Source: Nitrospirae bacterium MYbinv3
GTDB lineage: Bacteria; Nitrospirota; Thermodesulfovibrionia; Thermodesulfovibrionales; Magnetobacteriaceae
Direction of reading: 5' to 3'
Assembly: GCA_002753395.1 (NCBI GenBank)
Contig: PEAB01000005.1
Coordinates: 1 to 64,000 of the forward strand
Length of the DNA stretch: 64,000 nt
This document shows, piece after piece, positions 1 through 9,459 of the stretch (position 1 is the stretch's first letter; every line of letters starts with the position of its first letter). The notes beneath the pieces were generated by a model, which did not search any database, was not told where the DNA came from, and saw nothing but the letters and a program-made list of their open reading frames with translations. The position numbers were made by a program, and so were the translations under genes.

Positions 1-119
1 TTTCGATAAAAGAGAAAGTTGAGTATTTTTTGCGTTAATAAATACACAATAGACCTTTTGAAAGTAGTAAAGTAGATGTTTTTAAAGTTCTTCTATTTTC
101 TTTTTGCAAGAGGCTCTGC

Positions 120-148
120 TTGACAAAACTTTTTAGGCTAAGTATACT
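120..148 (+). promoter_or_regulatory. Sigma-70 promoter of the glycogen operon
   Basis: TTGACA at 120-125 is followed by a 17-base spacer and TATACT at 143-148, a near-consensus housekeeping promoter. It lies about 160 bases before glgA, which implies a long leader. The leader holds a 21-codon frame (ATG at 208, stop at 271) without a clear ribosome binding site, so I do not call it a gene. The rest of positions 1-308 shows no coding signal. Confidence 0.7.
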
Positions 149-308
149 GTAAATGATTGAAGTGCTCTATAAGTATTGAGAGCGATTGCAGATACTATTA
201 TTTTATTATGATAAAGAAAGCTACAGAAAAGATTCAGTTAGCGCAATTGAATAAACCTATCGAAGACAAATAGTACCCAATATCAAAAAGTTTACTAGGA
301 GGTATGCT

Positions 309-1784
309 TTGCACATAATTATGATTGCTTCGGAGTGTGCGCCGGTTTCTAAAGTAGGTGGATTGGCAGACGTAGTAGATGGGTTAGGCCGTGAGCTCAT
401 TAACAAGGGCCATAAGGTCGAAATAATCCTCCCTTATTATGACTGCATGAATCATTCGCTCGTTTATGATCTACAAGAAAATCTGGTGGCCATATCGGTA
501 TCATATGACGGAAAGCGAATATTTTGCACTGTGCACCGTGGCATAGTACATGATAACGTTTGCTACTTTATAAGGCCAATGTCGGAGGAGAAATACTTCG
601 ACAGAGGTATTTTTTACGGCGCAGGAGATGATGAGGAGCGTTTTACCTTTTTCTGCCTTGCCGCTATAGAGTTGTTAAGGGAAATCGGAAGTCAGCCCGA
701 CATCATACACTGTCACGACTGGCAGACTGCCCTCATCCCTGTGCTTTTAAAATGGAAGTATAAAAATACACCTCTGGCAAGTTCAGCTAAGACGTGTTAC
801 ACCATTCACAACATAAGGCACCAGGGAAAGCTCACAGACAAGTCGTTAGTAAAGGCAGGACTGGATCCATCCTCTTTAACAGGCAAAGACTCTATGTTGG
901 ATGACTCCAACCACGGTTATATAAATCTTATGAAGGGTGGCGTCATTTACTCTGACTACGTAACCACCGTCTCTCCAAATTATGCTTTAGAGACCAGGAC
1001 GTCAAAGTTAGGAGAAGGGCTTGAGGGTGTTCTCTCATTACATGCAAACAAGTACGAGGGTGTCATAAATGGCGTTGACTACGACACCTGGAACCCAGCA
1101 ACTGACTGCTGCATCCCTTTCAACTACAGCGTTGACACAATTGAGGATAAGTTTAAGAACAAGGAACACCTGAAAAAAACGCTCTCCCTTCGCAATTCCT
1201 TTAAACCTATAATATCAGTCGTGGGTCGCCTGGATGTGCAAAAGGGTGTTCACCTCATCAGACACTCTATCTTAAGTGCCCTCAACAACGGTATGCAGTT
1301 TGTCCTTCTTGGCACATCCCCAGATAAAGAGATAGCAGAATACTTTTTTCACCTCAAACACTACCTAAAGAACAACCCTGACTGTCATATTAATCTCACC
1401 TATGACGAGGAACTCGCCCACCTCATATACGCTGGTTCAGATATGATACTGATACCAAGTCTCTATGAACCCTGCGGGCTGACTCAGATGATAGCCATGA
1501 GATACGGCACAGTGCCCATTGTCAGAAAAACTGGCGGACTCAGTGATACCGTCTTTGACGTAGATCTCTCCGACAGACCTAATACAGAACGAAACGGTTT
1601 TACCTTTAACGACTTCACCTACGACGCCGTTGAGTTGACACTAAAGAGGGCAGCAACAACGTGGAACGAAAAACCATACACATTTAGAGAGATCTTGTTG
1701 ACAGGTATGAAAGCAGATAACTCATGGACAAAGCCAGCGGAGAAATATATAAATGTTTATAACAAATTAACAGGAAAACAATAG
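309..1784 (+). CDS. glgA: Glycogen synthase (ADP-glucose type, GT5)
   Basis: Transfers glucose from ADP-glucose to the non-reducing end of a growing alpha-1,4-glucan in the cytoplasm. The 491-residue length matches the family (about 480). The N-terminal KVGGLADVV acceptor/donor loop is at residues 15-23, HCHDWQT near 134, and the C-terminal catalytic YEPCGLTQ motif near 385. The start is TTG at 309: AGGAGG at 297-302 is correctly spaced for it, whereas the ATG at 304 opens only a four-codon frame. It is the first gene of a module with a DUF4912 protein and a GH57 branching enzyme, which together give linear synthesis and branching of glycogen. No truncation is seen. Confidence 0.95.
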   Translation: MHIIMIASECAPVSKVGGLADVVDGLGRELINKGHKVEIILPYYDCMNHSLVYDLQENLVAISVSYDGKRIFCTVHRGIVHDNVCYFIRPMSEEKYFDRGIFYGAGDDEERFTFFCLAAIELLREIGSQPDIIHCHDWQTALIPVLLKWKYKNTPLASSAKTCYTIHNIRHQGKLTDKSLVKAGLDPSSLTGKDSMLDDSNHGYINLMKGGVIYSDYVTTVSPNYALETRTSKLGEGLEGVLSLHANKYEGVINGVDYDTWNPATDCCIPFNYSVDTIEDKFKNKEHLKKTLSLRNSFKPIISVVGRLDVQKGVHLIRHSILSALNNGMQFVLLGTSPDKEIAEYFFHLKHYLKNNPDCHINLTYDEELAHLIYAGSDMILIPSLYEPCGLTQMIAMRYGTVPIVRKTGGLSDTVFDVDLSDRPNTERNGFTFNDFTYDAVELTLKRAATTWNEKPYTFREILLTGMKADNSWTKPAEKYINVYNKLTGKQ

Positions 1785-1882
1785 TAAGGTGAATACTACA
1801 GTTTCCTACAATCTATGTACGATGATTACATTAAAGTATTTTCTTTAGATACACCATTTAAAAAATAAGTAAAGGAGACACT

Positions 1883-2788
1883 ATGGAAACAGTTCTAGCT
1901 AAAACCAACTTAGGAGGAAACAATAAAGTAGAAGATGGGCATGGGATAGGCTTCTTGCTATCTGACTCTTCAAAATATCCGATAACTGAGGAATACGAAA
2001 TCCCACCTAAGTATGATATTGACACCATAGTAGCACTGCCGGTTAACGAAGACAAGATCTTTGTTTACTGGGAATTAACAGAGAACTTGTTGTTAGATAG
2101 ATTACAGAACCCTGCGGCGTCCTATTTCACCATAAAGGTTTACGAAATAAACGCAGGGGAGAAAAAGGGTAATATCGAAAAGGAGATCTGGACAACTCAG
2201 GCTGAGGAACCGCTGGGTGAGGTCTACATGCCCTGTTCTGGTGCATTTAGACCTATGGTAGCGGTAATAGGCGTAGAGAGAGACAGTGGGTTTATAGAAC
2301 TCTTAAGGTCAAATCAGATAAACATCCCATCCTTTAAGGTGTTGGGTCTTAAGGATGAGTTATGGGGTAAAGGGGTTTTAATCCCAGATGAGGAAAAAAT
2401 TACTGAGAAACCAAAGGTAATATCTGAGATAGAAAAGGCCTCAGACATCTCGGATATCTTTGAAAAAGAGATGGGAATAGTAAGTCAACTATTAGATATA
2501 AGGTTTAAAGATTCGGAGAGCATTGAGGTAATCCTAGCGCTAATAGAAAAGCTCAAGCACCTCTCTGGAAACGAAAAGACAATGCTTGATCTTATAAAGC
2601 AATTCTTTGAAACAAGGACAAAGGATATCCAACTACTGAGTCTCTTCATTGATTTTATAAAGTTTATGAGTCAAAGGAACAAAGTGAAAGATGAAGAATC
2701 TTTATCCGTCACGGAATACTTTGAAAAATTAAAAGAAGCAGCCGGTATGCCCGGCTCAAGCGAAATGCTGTCAAGTAAAAGGAGCTAA
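1883..2788 (+). CDS. DUF4912 protein of the glycogen module
   Basis: A 301-residue soluble protein. Residues about 50-170 fit DUF4912: an alternating beta pattern with a VYWEL motif near residue 63 (seen here as KIFVYWELT) and a later segment ending in beta strands. This domain is commonly found beside GH57 alpha-glucan enzymes and resembles a carbohydrate-binding Ig-like fold; its biochemical role is not established. The C-terminal 120 residues are helical and charged, without a recognised domain. It starts at ATG 1883 after GGAG and ends four bases before the next gene, so it is co-translated with the branching enzyme. The 98 bases between glgA and this gene hold nothing recognisable. Confidence 0.8.
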   Translation: METVLAKTNLGGNNKVEDGHGIGFLLSDSSKYPITEEYEIPPKYDIDTIVALPVNEDKIFVYWELTENLLLDRLQNPAASYFTIKVYEINAGEKKGNIEKEIWTTQAEEPLGEVYMPCSGAFRPMVAVIGVERDSGFIELLRSNQINIPSFKVLGLKDELWGKGVLIPDEEKITEKPKVISEIEKASDISDIFEKEMGIVSQLLDIRFKDSESIEVILALIEKLKHLSGNEKTMLDLIKQFFETRTKDIQLLSLFIDFIKFMSQRNKVKDEESLSVTEYFEKLKEAAGMPGSSEMLSSKRS

Positions 2789-2792
2789 ACCG

Positions 2793-4400
2793 ATGATACA
2801 GGGTTATTGGTTACCGGTTTTACATTCACATCTGCCATTTGTAAAGCATCCGGAGTTTGACTATTTCTTAGAGGAACACTGGCTCTTTGAGGCTATTTCT
2901 GAGACATATATTCCGCTTCTTATGAGATTAAAGAAGTTTGAATCAGAGAATCTAGAGTTCCGTTTGACTGTATCGGTATCCCCGCCTCTTGCCGAAATGC
3001 TGGCCGATGCTTACCTCACCGAGTCGTTCTTGAAGTACGTTGACAAGCTCATAGAGCTTTCTCAAAAAGTATTGAAGCGATTGAGGTCAGACAGTGGTTT
3101 GCTTCCAGTTGCAACGTTCTACTACAAGAGGTTTCTTGAGATCCGGACTTTTTTTACTGAGGTCATTGACTGTAGCGTGTTAAACGGTTATAAATACTTT
3201 TCTCAAAAAGGCTGGCTTGAGGTTATTACGTGTGGGGCAACCCATGGTTTCTTGCCGCTTCTGAGGACGAATGTCAGGTCTGTGGAGGCACAGATTGACC
3301 TTGCAGTACAGTGTCATAGTCAACACTTTGGCAAGACTCCGGATGGAATATGGCTGCCAGAATGTGCGTATTACGAGGATTTAGACGAAATACTTAAAAA
3401 GTACGGTCTTAAATATTTCTTTATGGAGTCGCATGGTCTGGCAAACGGTGTGCCCTCGCCGAGGTATTCTATATACGCCTCTGCTTTTACGTTAAACGGG
3501 ATGGCGGTATTTGCCAGGGATCCTGAGACTTCAAGACAAGTGTGGAGCTCGGAGTCAGGCTATCCAGGGCACTCAGACTACCGGGACTTCTACAGGGACA
3601 TAGGCTTTGACCTTGAAATGGACTATATAAAACCGTACATATCTCCTGATGGCAACAGGGTTTTCACAGGCATCAAGTACTATAGGATTACAGGAACCAC
3701 TGAGGACAAATTACCCTATGACCCCCTTGCGGCATTTCATAGGACCAAGTTTCACGCCGAGCACTTCTGCTCTGCAAGATACAAACAGGTAGAGGCACTA
3801 CGCTCCTCTATAGACAGGCCGCCGCTGATTGTTTCACCATACGATGCCGAACTCTATGGACACTGGTGGTATGAGGGACCAGATTTCTTGTATCACGTGC
3901 TCTTACAATTGCAGAAGGATAATATCATACAACCCATAACCGCACCTGAGTACCTCAAAGAGTATCCCAAGAATCAAACCGTATGTCCAAGTCCCTCCTC
4001 GTGGGGTGAAAACGGGTACTACGAGGTCTGGCTCAACAGCGATAACGACTGGATATACAGACATCTCCACTTTATGGCAGATACCATGCAAAAATTAGCC
4101 GATGAGTACTATGACATGTCAACAGAGGACACAGAGACCGAAAAACTCTACACAAAGGTGCTGAACCAATTGGCAAGAGAACTCCTCCTTGCTCAAAGTA
4201 GCGACTGGGCATTCTTGATAACCCAGGGGACTGCCATTGAGTATTCAGTTAAAAGAACCAAGGAGCATATATCTAACTTCAACCAGCTCTTAGAGAGCTT
4301 TCAGAAAAATAACGTTGATATGATATTTCTCAACTGGATTGAGTATAAGAATTCCATATTCGAGAATATAGACTTCAGGGTGTATTCAAGTAGAAATTAG
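2793..4400 (+). CDS. GH57 1,4-alpha-glucan branching enzyme (DUF1957)
   Basis: Forms alpha-1,6 branches in glycogen by transglycosylation. Family GH57 features are clear: HSHLPF near residue 11, EEHWLFEAISETYIPLL near residues 27-43, WLPECAY near 187-193 with the presumed nucleophile Glu190, and SPYDAELYGHWWYEGP near 349 with the presumed acid/base Asp352. The 535 residues match the branching-enzyme subgroup with a C-terminal DUF1957 helical domain. It follows the DUF4912 gene with a four-base gap and completes the glycogen operon. A GH57 amylase is the alternative, but the C-terminal domain and the glgA neighbour favour branching enzyme. Confidence 0.9.
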   Translation: MIQGYWLPVLHSHLPFVKHPEFDYFLEEHWLFEAISETYIPLLMRLKKFESENLEFRLTVSVSPPLAEMLADAYLTESFLKYVDKLIELSQKVLKRLRSDSGLLPVATFYYKRFLEIRTFFTEVIDCSVLNGYKYFSQKGWLEVITCGATHGFLPLLRTNVRSVEAQIDLAVQCHSQHFGKTPDGIWLPECAYYEDLDEILKKYGLKYFFMESHGLANGVPSPRYSIYASAFTLNGMAVFARDPETSRQVWSSESGYPGHSDYRDFYRDIGFDLEMDYIKPYISPDGNRVFTGIKYYRITGTTEDKLPYDPLAAFHRTKFHAEHFCSARYKQVEALRSSIDRPPLIVSPYDAELYGHWWYEGPDFLYHVLLQLQKDNIIQPITAPEYLKEYPKNQTVCPSPSSWGENGYYEVWLNSDNDWIYRHLHFMADTMQKLADEYYDMSTEDTETEKLYTKVLNQLARELLLAQSSDWAFLITQGTAIEYSVKRTKEHISNFNQLLESFQKNNVDMIFLNWIEYKNSIFENIDFRVYSSRN

Positions 4401-4411
4401 GGTATAGTTCA

Positions 4412-4439
4412 GTATACGATTGAAACATTGTGTATAAAC
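4412..4439 (+). repeat. Repeat module S, copy 1
   Basis: A 28-base module reading GTATACGATTGAAACATTGT and then GTATAAAC. Near-identical copies occur in inverse orientation at 21144-21171 and 25167-25194. Each time it lies beside the GGGGTCAAGGGG end of the double-hairpin repeat R, so it is probably an outer part of the same element. Confidence 0.6.
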
Positions 4440-4451
4440 TTATCGATATAT

Positions 4452-4541
4452 GGGGTCAAGTGGAATAGGCCCCTCGTGGGAGGGTCTAGGGAGGGCAGAG
4501 CCCTCCTTATTTATCTTCATAGCCTTAAGTCAACAACATTA
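4452..4541 (+). repeat. Double-hairpin repeat R (copy 1) with TIR end
   Basis: Diverged copy of the intergenic R repeat: GGGGTCAAG at 4452, a GGAGGGCAGAGCCCTCC palindrome at 4490-4506, ending in CTTAAGTCAACAACATTA at 4524-4541. That end matches the terminal inverted repeat of the 165-bp element at 44595-44759 with one mismatch. It sits downstream of the glycogen operon, where its hairpins could also end transcription. Confidence 0.75.
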
Positions 4542-4553
4542 GGGTGTATATGC

Positions 4554-4583
4554 TTGTTAAATGCTTTTATGCTGTGCTATCAT
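4554..4583 (+). promoter_or_regulatory. Possible sigma-70 promoter of the chemoreceptor gene
   Basis: TTGTTA at 4554-4559, an 18-base spacer and TATCAT at 4578-4583, 33 bases before the ATG of the chemoreceptor. The match is moderate. I saw no sigma-28 or sigma-54 motif here. Confidence 0.4.
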
Positions 4584-4615
4584 TAGTTTAAGCTATATTT
4601 TGACAGGAGGGTATT

Positions 4616-7345
4616 ATGAAATGGTTCAATAACAAAAAAATAGGCACAAAACTGATGCTAAGCTTTATTGTCGTATCTTTGATTTCAGCCTCAATAGGTT
4701 ATGTAGGCGTTGTTAATCTACATAAGTTAGATGATGCGGCTACAATGCTTTATGAAAAGTCAACCCTTGCTATTGTTTATTTTGCAACTATTGGTGAAGG
4801 ATTTCAAAGAATTCGCACTAATATTAGAGGGGTTTTACTGACTGACAATGAATCAGAACAACAAAAATATCTTGGTGTGTGTAAGCAGGTTAAAGAAGAC
4901 ATAATCAATAATGCCGAGGCATATAAGAGTACGTTTTCTTCTGATGAAGGCCGTGCCATGCATAAGGAATTCATGGACGCCTTCAATGCCTATGCACCTT
5001 TACTTGATAAAGAGATTGCACTTGGACATGAACATAAATTGCCTCAATTAAAAGAACTAGTTAATGGTGATGGTGCAAAGGCAGAAAGAGCTGTCGTTCC
5101 ACTTATTAGAAAAATCATCGAGTTTAACGATAAGGCTGCAAAGGACATTTCTGCTAAGAACACAGTTCTGGCACACTCTATAAGTAATACTATCATCATC
5201 TTCACAATCATTGGTATGTTAATAGCTATATTCTTAGGCTATTTCATAGCGCGTATAATCTCAGTGCCGGTGAAAAAAATGGCCGATGTAGCAGATAAAC
5301 TGGCCGTTGGCGATGTAAACGTAAATATTAATGTTGACACAACAGACGAAATTGGTATGCTTGCACATTCATTTCAAAACGTTGTGGATAATATCAAAGA
5401 GGCTGCAAACATCTCAGAAAAGATAAGCTCAGGGGATGTATCGGTTATCATAAAACCAAAATCCGATAAGGATGTACTATCCATAAGTATGGCCAAGGTC
5501 GTAGATACCCTAAATGGGCTAATCTCGGAAGCTGCAACGCTTACTGAGGCAGCAGTTAATGGCAGACTAAGCGTTAGAGGCAATGTAAGCAAATTTCAGG
5601 GCGGCTACAAAGAGATAGTCTCGGGGGTGAATAACACGCTTGACGCCGTTATAGGCCCATTAAACGTCGCAGCCCAAAACATAGACCGTATAAGCAAGGG
5701 AGACATCCCTGATAAGATAACCACTGAATACAATGGCGATTTCAACGATATCAAGAACAACCTCAATGCCTTGATTGAGGCAGAAAAACAGATAACGACT
5801 CTCGCTGAGGAGTTATCTAAAGGCAATCTGGAAATTAAAATTAGGGAACGCTCTGAAAAAGACAAACTTATGCAGGTCCTGGCACAAATGATAGACAAGC
5901 TCATAGAAGCGGCAAACGCCTCCGAAAAAATAAGCGTTGGGGACGTCTCGGTTGTCATAAAACCTAAGTCCGACAAGGATATCCTGTCCATCACAATGGT
6001 CAAGGTTGTAGAGACCCTCAAGGGGTTGATCTCAGAGGTTGCGATGCTTACAGAGGCTGCCGTAAATGGTCGATTGAACGTCAGAGGCAATGGAGATAAG
6101 TTTCAGGGCGGCTACAGAGAGATAGTCATGGGGGTTAACAAAACGCTTGACGCCGTTATAGGCCCATTAAACGTTGCAGCCAAGTACATAGACCTCATAA
6201 GCAAGGGGGACATCCCTGAAAAGATAACTGTTGAGTACAAGGGTGAGTTCAACGACATCAAGAACAATCTAAATATGCTTATTGAGGCAGAGATGTTGGT
6301 AACGTCTATCGCAGAGGAGTTGTCGCATGGCAATCTTCAGATAAACGTAAAGGAACGTTCTGATAAAGACAAACTCATGCAGGAATTGTCTCAGATGGTA
6401 GAAAAACTCAAAGACGTAGTGTCCAGGATTCAATTGGCCTCTGACGAGGTGACAGATGGCAGTACGCAGTTAAGCACTGCGTCTCAGGAGTTGTCCCAGG
6501 GGGCAAGTGAGCAGGCGTCATCAGTAGAGGAGGTGTCCGCTTCCATGCAGCAGATGTCCGCTAATATCAAGAGTAACGCCGAGAATGCGTTTCAAACGGA
6601 GAAGATCGCCATCAAGTCATCCCAAAACGCTAAGGAAAGCGGTGAGGCAGTGACAAAGACTGTAAAGGCCATGAAAGATATAGCAGAAAAAATAACGATA
6701 ATAGAAGAGATAGCCAGACAAACAAATCTGTTAGCCCTTAATGCAGCCATCGAGGCGGCTCGTGCCGGGGAACATGGAAAGGGGTTTGCTGTTGTGGCCT
6801 CCGAGGTGCGTGAATTAGCTGGCAGGAGTCAGTCCGCAGCGGCTGAGATCAACAATCTTGTATCATCAAGCGTTGACGTATCGGAGAAGGCCGGTGAGAT
6901 GTTAAAGGCCCTGGTGCCTGATATCCAAAAGACGGCTGAACTGGTACAGGAGATAAGCTCCTCCAGCTCTGAACAAAACTCAGGGGCGGATCAGATCAAT
7001 AAGGCCATCCAGCAATTAGACCAGGTAATCCAGCAAAACGCTGCAGCAGCAGAGGAGATGTCCACAACTTCAGAGGAATTATCAGCGCAGGCAGAGCAGA
7101 TGCAAATCACCATCGGCTTTTTCAAGATGTCAAGTGAGGATAAACTTATAAGTAAGTCTGAGACGCCATCTAAAAGACAAAGGGCAAGGGCAACGGACAC
7201 AAGGATGATAGGCAGCGATCGCCGCGGAGATTTTAAAAGGCAGCAGACAAAGCAGGACATGAGGGGAAAACGCATTGGCCCTAACCTGCATCTGAGCGAC
7301 GATGAAAGAGAACATGCAAAAGACAACGAGTTTGAACACTTTTAG
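4616..7345 (+). CDS. Methyl-accepting chemotaxis protein with duplicated HAMP-type array
   Basis: A 909-residue inner-membrane chemoreceptor. TM1 is at about 11-32, followed by a helical periplasmic domain of four-helix-bundle type to about 188, TM2 at about 190-212, and a HAMP domain after it. Residues 262-430 and 431-599 are a tandem duplication of one 169-residue block, each holding poly-HAMP-like segments ([17 protein letters not shown], then [11 protein letters not shown], then LSKGNLEIK). The signalling domain is C-terminal, with the conserved hairpin tip at about 697-740 ([19 protein letters not shown]). A charged tail follows; no NWETF-type CheR tether is seen. ATG 4616 follows GGAGGG. 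No che genes are adjacent, so it is an orphan receptor; its ligand is unknown. Confidence 0.93.
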   Translation: MKWFNNKKIGTKLMLSFIVVSLISASIGYVGVVNLHKLDDAATMLYEKSTLAIVYFATIGEGFQRIRTNIRGVLLTDNESEQQKYLGVCKQVKEDIINNAEAYKSTFSSDEGRAMHKEFMDAFNAYAPLLDKEIALGHEHKLPQLKELVNGDGAKAERAVVPLIRKIIEFNDKAAKDISAKNTVLAHSISNTIIIFTIIGMLIAIFLGYFIARIISVPVKKMADVADKLAVGDVNVNINVDTTDEIGMLAHSFQNVVDNIKEAANISEKISSGDVSVIIKPKSDKDVLSISMAKVVDTLNGLISEAATLTEAAVNGRLSVRGNVSKFQGGYKEIVSGVNNTLDAVIGPLNVAAQNIDRISKGDIPDKITTEYNGDFNDIKNNLNALIEAEKQITTLAEELSKGNLEIKIRERSEKDKLMQVLAQMIDKLIEAANASEKISVGDVSVVIKPKSDKDILSITMVKVVETLKGLISEVAMLTEAAVNGRLNVRGNGDKFQGGYREIVMGVNKTLDAVIGPLNVAAKYIDLISKGDIPEKITVEYKGEFNDIKNNLNMLIEAEMLVTSIAEELSHGNLQINVKERSDKDKLMQELSQMVEKLKDVVSRIQLASDEVTDGSTQLSTASQELSQGASEQASSVEEVSASMQQMSANIKSNAENAFQTEKIAIKSSQNAKESGEAVTKTVKAMKDIAEKITIIEEIARQTNLLALNAAIEAARAGEHGKGFAVVASEVRELAGRSQSAAAEINNLVSSSVDVSEKAGEMLKALVPDIQKTAELVQEISSSSSEQNSGADQINKAIQQLDQVIQQNAAAAEEMSTTSEELSAQAEQMQITIGFFKMSSEDKLISKSETPSKRQRARATDTRMIGSDRRGDFKRQQTKQDMRGKRIGPNLHLSDDEREHAKDNEFEHF
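5399..6412 (+). repeat. In-gene tandem duplication, two units of 507 bp
   Basis: Within the chemoreceptor, 5399-5905 and 5906-6412 encode the same block of 169 codons with about three quarters of residues matching. The unit boundary falls exactly in frame, at [10 protein letters not shown] and [10 protein letters not shown]. It adds extra HAMP-like modules between membrane and signalling domain. Confidence 0.85.
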
Positions 7346-7453
7346 CTTGTGGAAGAGTTGAAGGAATGGGGGGCACTCATGCTCCCAATGTTTAAGACAA
7401 ACGTTAAGTGCATCTTCTTTATATGTCATGGTAACTATAGCTTTTAAGCTTTT

Positions 7454-7557
7454 CGGTAGTCCTGCACAAGTAGTGGTGACAGTAAACTTAACCCCCTCCC
7501 CTAACCCCTCACATCAAGGGAGGGGGATAGAATATCACTACCTCTGCAGGACTACCG
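7454..7557. mobile_element. Small repeat element B (copy 1), GGTAGTCCTGCA ends
   Basis: About 104 bases bounded by CGGTAGTCCTGCA at 7454-7466 and its inverse complement TGCAGGACTACCG at 7545-7557. The interior is CCTCCCCTAACCCCTC followed by ATCAAGGGAGGGGG. It has no coding capacity, so it looks like a MITE or REP-like element. Other copies are at 19237-19337, 31773-31870 and 44540-44818. Here it cuts off the response-regulator remnant at 7557-7694. Confidence 0.75.
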
Positions 7558-7694
7558 CTCTTCAGAATGCTTAATGCCTCATCCGTCGAACTTGCAGAGA
7601 AGACATCCGTATAAATAGAACCAATGTGCCACCTCATCATTTCAAGTATCTTTATCTCATCTTCAACTATAAGAAGTTTTCAATCTTTGACCAT
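7557..7694 (-). pseudogene. Truncated response-regulator receiver remnant
   Basis: On the minus strand ATG at 7694 opens MVKD, then an in-frame TGA at 7682-7680, then KLLIVEDEIKILEMM and TDVFSASSTDEALSILKS. This is the first beta-alpha-beta-alpha part of a receiver domain with the acidic VEDE pocket. It stops where element B begins, before the phosphorylatable Asp. It starts 17 bases after the stop of the histidine kinase at 7711, so it is most likely the lost cognate regulator. Past element B, the minus-strand frame near 7346-7435 (IVTMTYKEDALNVCLKH, QLFHKLK) could be a decayed piece of the same receiver; that is weaker. Confidence 0.6.
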
Positions 7695-7710
7695 GTAATC
7701 ATATCCTCTT

Positions 7711-9459
7711 TTAAATCGGTATTAAAATGCGAAAGACGCTACCCTGTCCTTCTGTGCTCTCAACCTCTATAGTCAACCCAAACTCCCTTGCTATCGAGTT
7801 AACGATGGTCAGTCCCAGACCTGTTCCCTCACCCACATCCTTTGTTGTATAAAATGGCTCAAAACAACGCCGTCTCACATCTTCAGACATGCCAATGCCA
7901 TTGTCCTGTATCTCCAATATGGCTTTACCTATCCCATTACTTAGGAACAATCGCAGTGCCACAAATTTCTTGTATCCCGTGTAATCCTTCCTATCTTTTT
8001 TGTCTAATGCGTATCTAGCATTGGTAAGGATGTTTACAACTATTTGTTCAAACTTCTGTGAATTTAACCTTACCTTTGGGACCTTTTCTCCAACGGTAAC
8101 TGTCAGGTCAATTGCATGAAGCCGGAACTGCTCTCTGAAAAAAGACAATGCCTTATCTAATGTCTCTGAAAGGTCTATAGGCTCATAGTCGTTGACATTG
8201 AGTCTTGCAAAGGAGCGCATATTGTTGATTACGGTAGTAGCGCGTTTAACCTGACTGATGATCTCATTTATTGCTTCAAACTCCATCTTTACGTTAGGGG
8301 CATTTCCCTCAGTTGGCTCCAAGTTCTTTGTAAAATATTTCCTTATGCCCTCTGCGGCAAGTCTTATTATGGTAAGAGGCTGATTTAGTTCGTGGGCCAC
8401 ACCGGTAGACATCTCACCCAGTGCCGACAGCCGTCCAGCATGTACCAGTTGTGTGTTTTTTTCCTGAATCTCCATTTCTTTTGCTTTTATATCGGTTATG
8501 TCTCTTGCAATGCAGATTATAGACCCTGTTTGCTCCACACTCTCCGATATATTTGACGCTGACAAGAGAACTGATACAGATTGTCCATCCTTGCGCATCA
8601 ATAATATTTCCAAGTTGCCTACAATTTCGTTGTTAATTAGTTTTGTCAGTATGATCTCTTTAACAAAGTCCTTATTATCAGAGTCATCACCCTTTATAAT
8701 AGTATTTAGATTACTTGTTATAATCTCTTCCTCCTGAAATCCTAGCATTTGAGTCAGATGTTCGTTTATGGAAAGTATCACGCCATTCTTATCTATGATT
8801 AAGATAGCATCGTGTATTGAGGACATAATATTTTCTATATATGTATGAGATTTGACAAGACGCCCGGTTAACCTCTTCTGTTCAGATATAAGTCCATAGG
8901 TTGCCAACCAGCCAACAAAGAGTAATACGAGTATGATAGCCAGTCCTGTGAAAAGCCTTACTCTGACGTCATTTGTGAGTCTATTGAATGATTCGCTGCT
9001 ACAGTAGACCACAATAAGCCCTATAAGTTCCTTGGTTGTGTTCATATACAGGGGTACCTGTGTGACAATACAATCCTTGCAGGCCACATCGCCAAGCTCC
9101 ACGTCAAGTGTACCGTTTCGAGTCTTGATAACGTCATAGTCTAACGTCATAGACATCTTCACTATGAAAGGACGTTTGGTTACAGGGTCTTCAAGTAATA
9201 GCATGTTCTCTATTGCCCTGATTAGTCTATTGCGTGTTAAATTATCCACTGGCATTGATAATATGTCGGCCAGTATCTTTGCTTGCAAAGTGGCCACAAC
9301 TCTATAGTTTGACTCTACTGACAGCTTAAGTCTCGGCTCTAATATGAATAACCAGTATATTGCCACTAAACTCACCATAGCAGCAAAGATAAATAAGAAC
9401 AAGATGGTTATAAGAACCTGAATATTCTTTTTCGTTGCTATCGGTTTTTCTCTATTCAT
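7711..9459 (-). CDS. Membrane-bound PAS sensor histidine kinase
   Basis: A 582-residue kinase. TM1 is at about 16-36, a periplasmic region runs to about 165 with a CKDC pair, TM2 is at about 168-190, and a PAS domain lies at about 209-325. HisKA has the phospho-acceptor His near 355 in GVAHELNQPL, and HATPase_c has NARYALD, DNGIGM and GEGTGLGLTI boxes in the last 120 residues. It should autophosphorylate in response to a periplasmic or PAS-sensed cue. Its start overlaps the end of the upstream YfiR-like gene by 8 bases, which implies co-translation and a joint sensor. Its downstream response regulator is broken, so its present partner is unknown. Confidence 0.9.
   Translation of the reverse strand: MNREKPIATKKNIQVLITILFLFIFAAMVSLVAIYWLFILEPRLKLSVESNYRVVATLQAKILADILSMPVDNLTRNRLIRAIENMLLLEDPVTKRPFIVKMSMTLDYDVIKTRNGTLDVELGDVACKDCIVTQVPLYMNTTKELIGLIVVYCSSESFNRLTNDVRVRLFTGLAIILVLLFVGWLATYGLISEQKRLTGRLVKSHTYIENIMSSIHDAILIIDKNGVILSINEHLTQMLGFQEEEIITSNLNTIIKGDDSDNKDFVKEIILTKLINNEIVGNLEILLMRKDGQSVSVLLSASNISESVEQTGSIICIARDITDIKAKEMEIQEKNTQLVHAGRLSALGEMSTGVAHELNQPLTIIRLAAEGIRKYFTKNLEPTEGNAPNVKMEFEAINEIISQVKRATTVINNMRSFARLNVNDYEPIDLSETLDKALSFFREQFRLHAIDLTVTVGEKVPKVRLNSQKFEQIVVNILTNARYALDKKDRKDYTGYKKFVALRLFLSNGIGKAILEIQDNGIGMSEDVRRRCFEPFYTTKDVGEGTGLGLTIVNSIAREFGLTIEVESTEGQGSVFRILIPI

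Noticed and set aside
208-273. Leader peptide gene of 21 codons before glgA
   Set aside because: No ribosome binding site and no attenuator structure seen.
5605-6090. 161-codon open frame on the minus strand inside the chemoreceptor
   Set aside because: Antisense to a well-supported gene, and its Ser/Ile-rich product mirrors the complementary codons.
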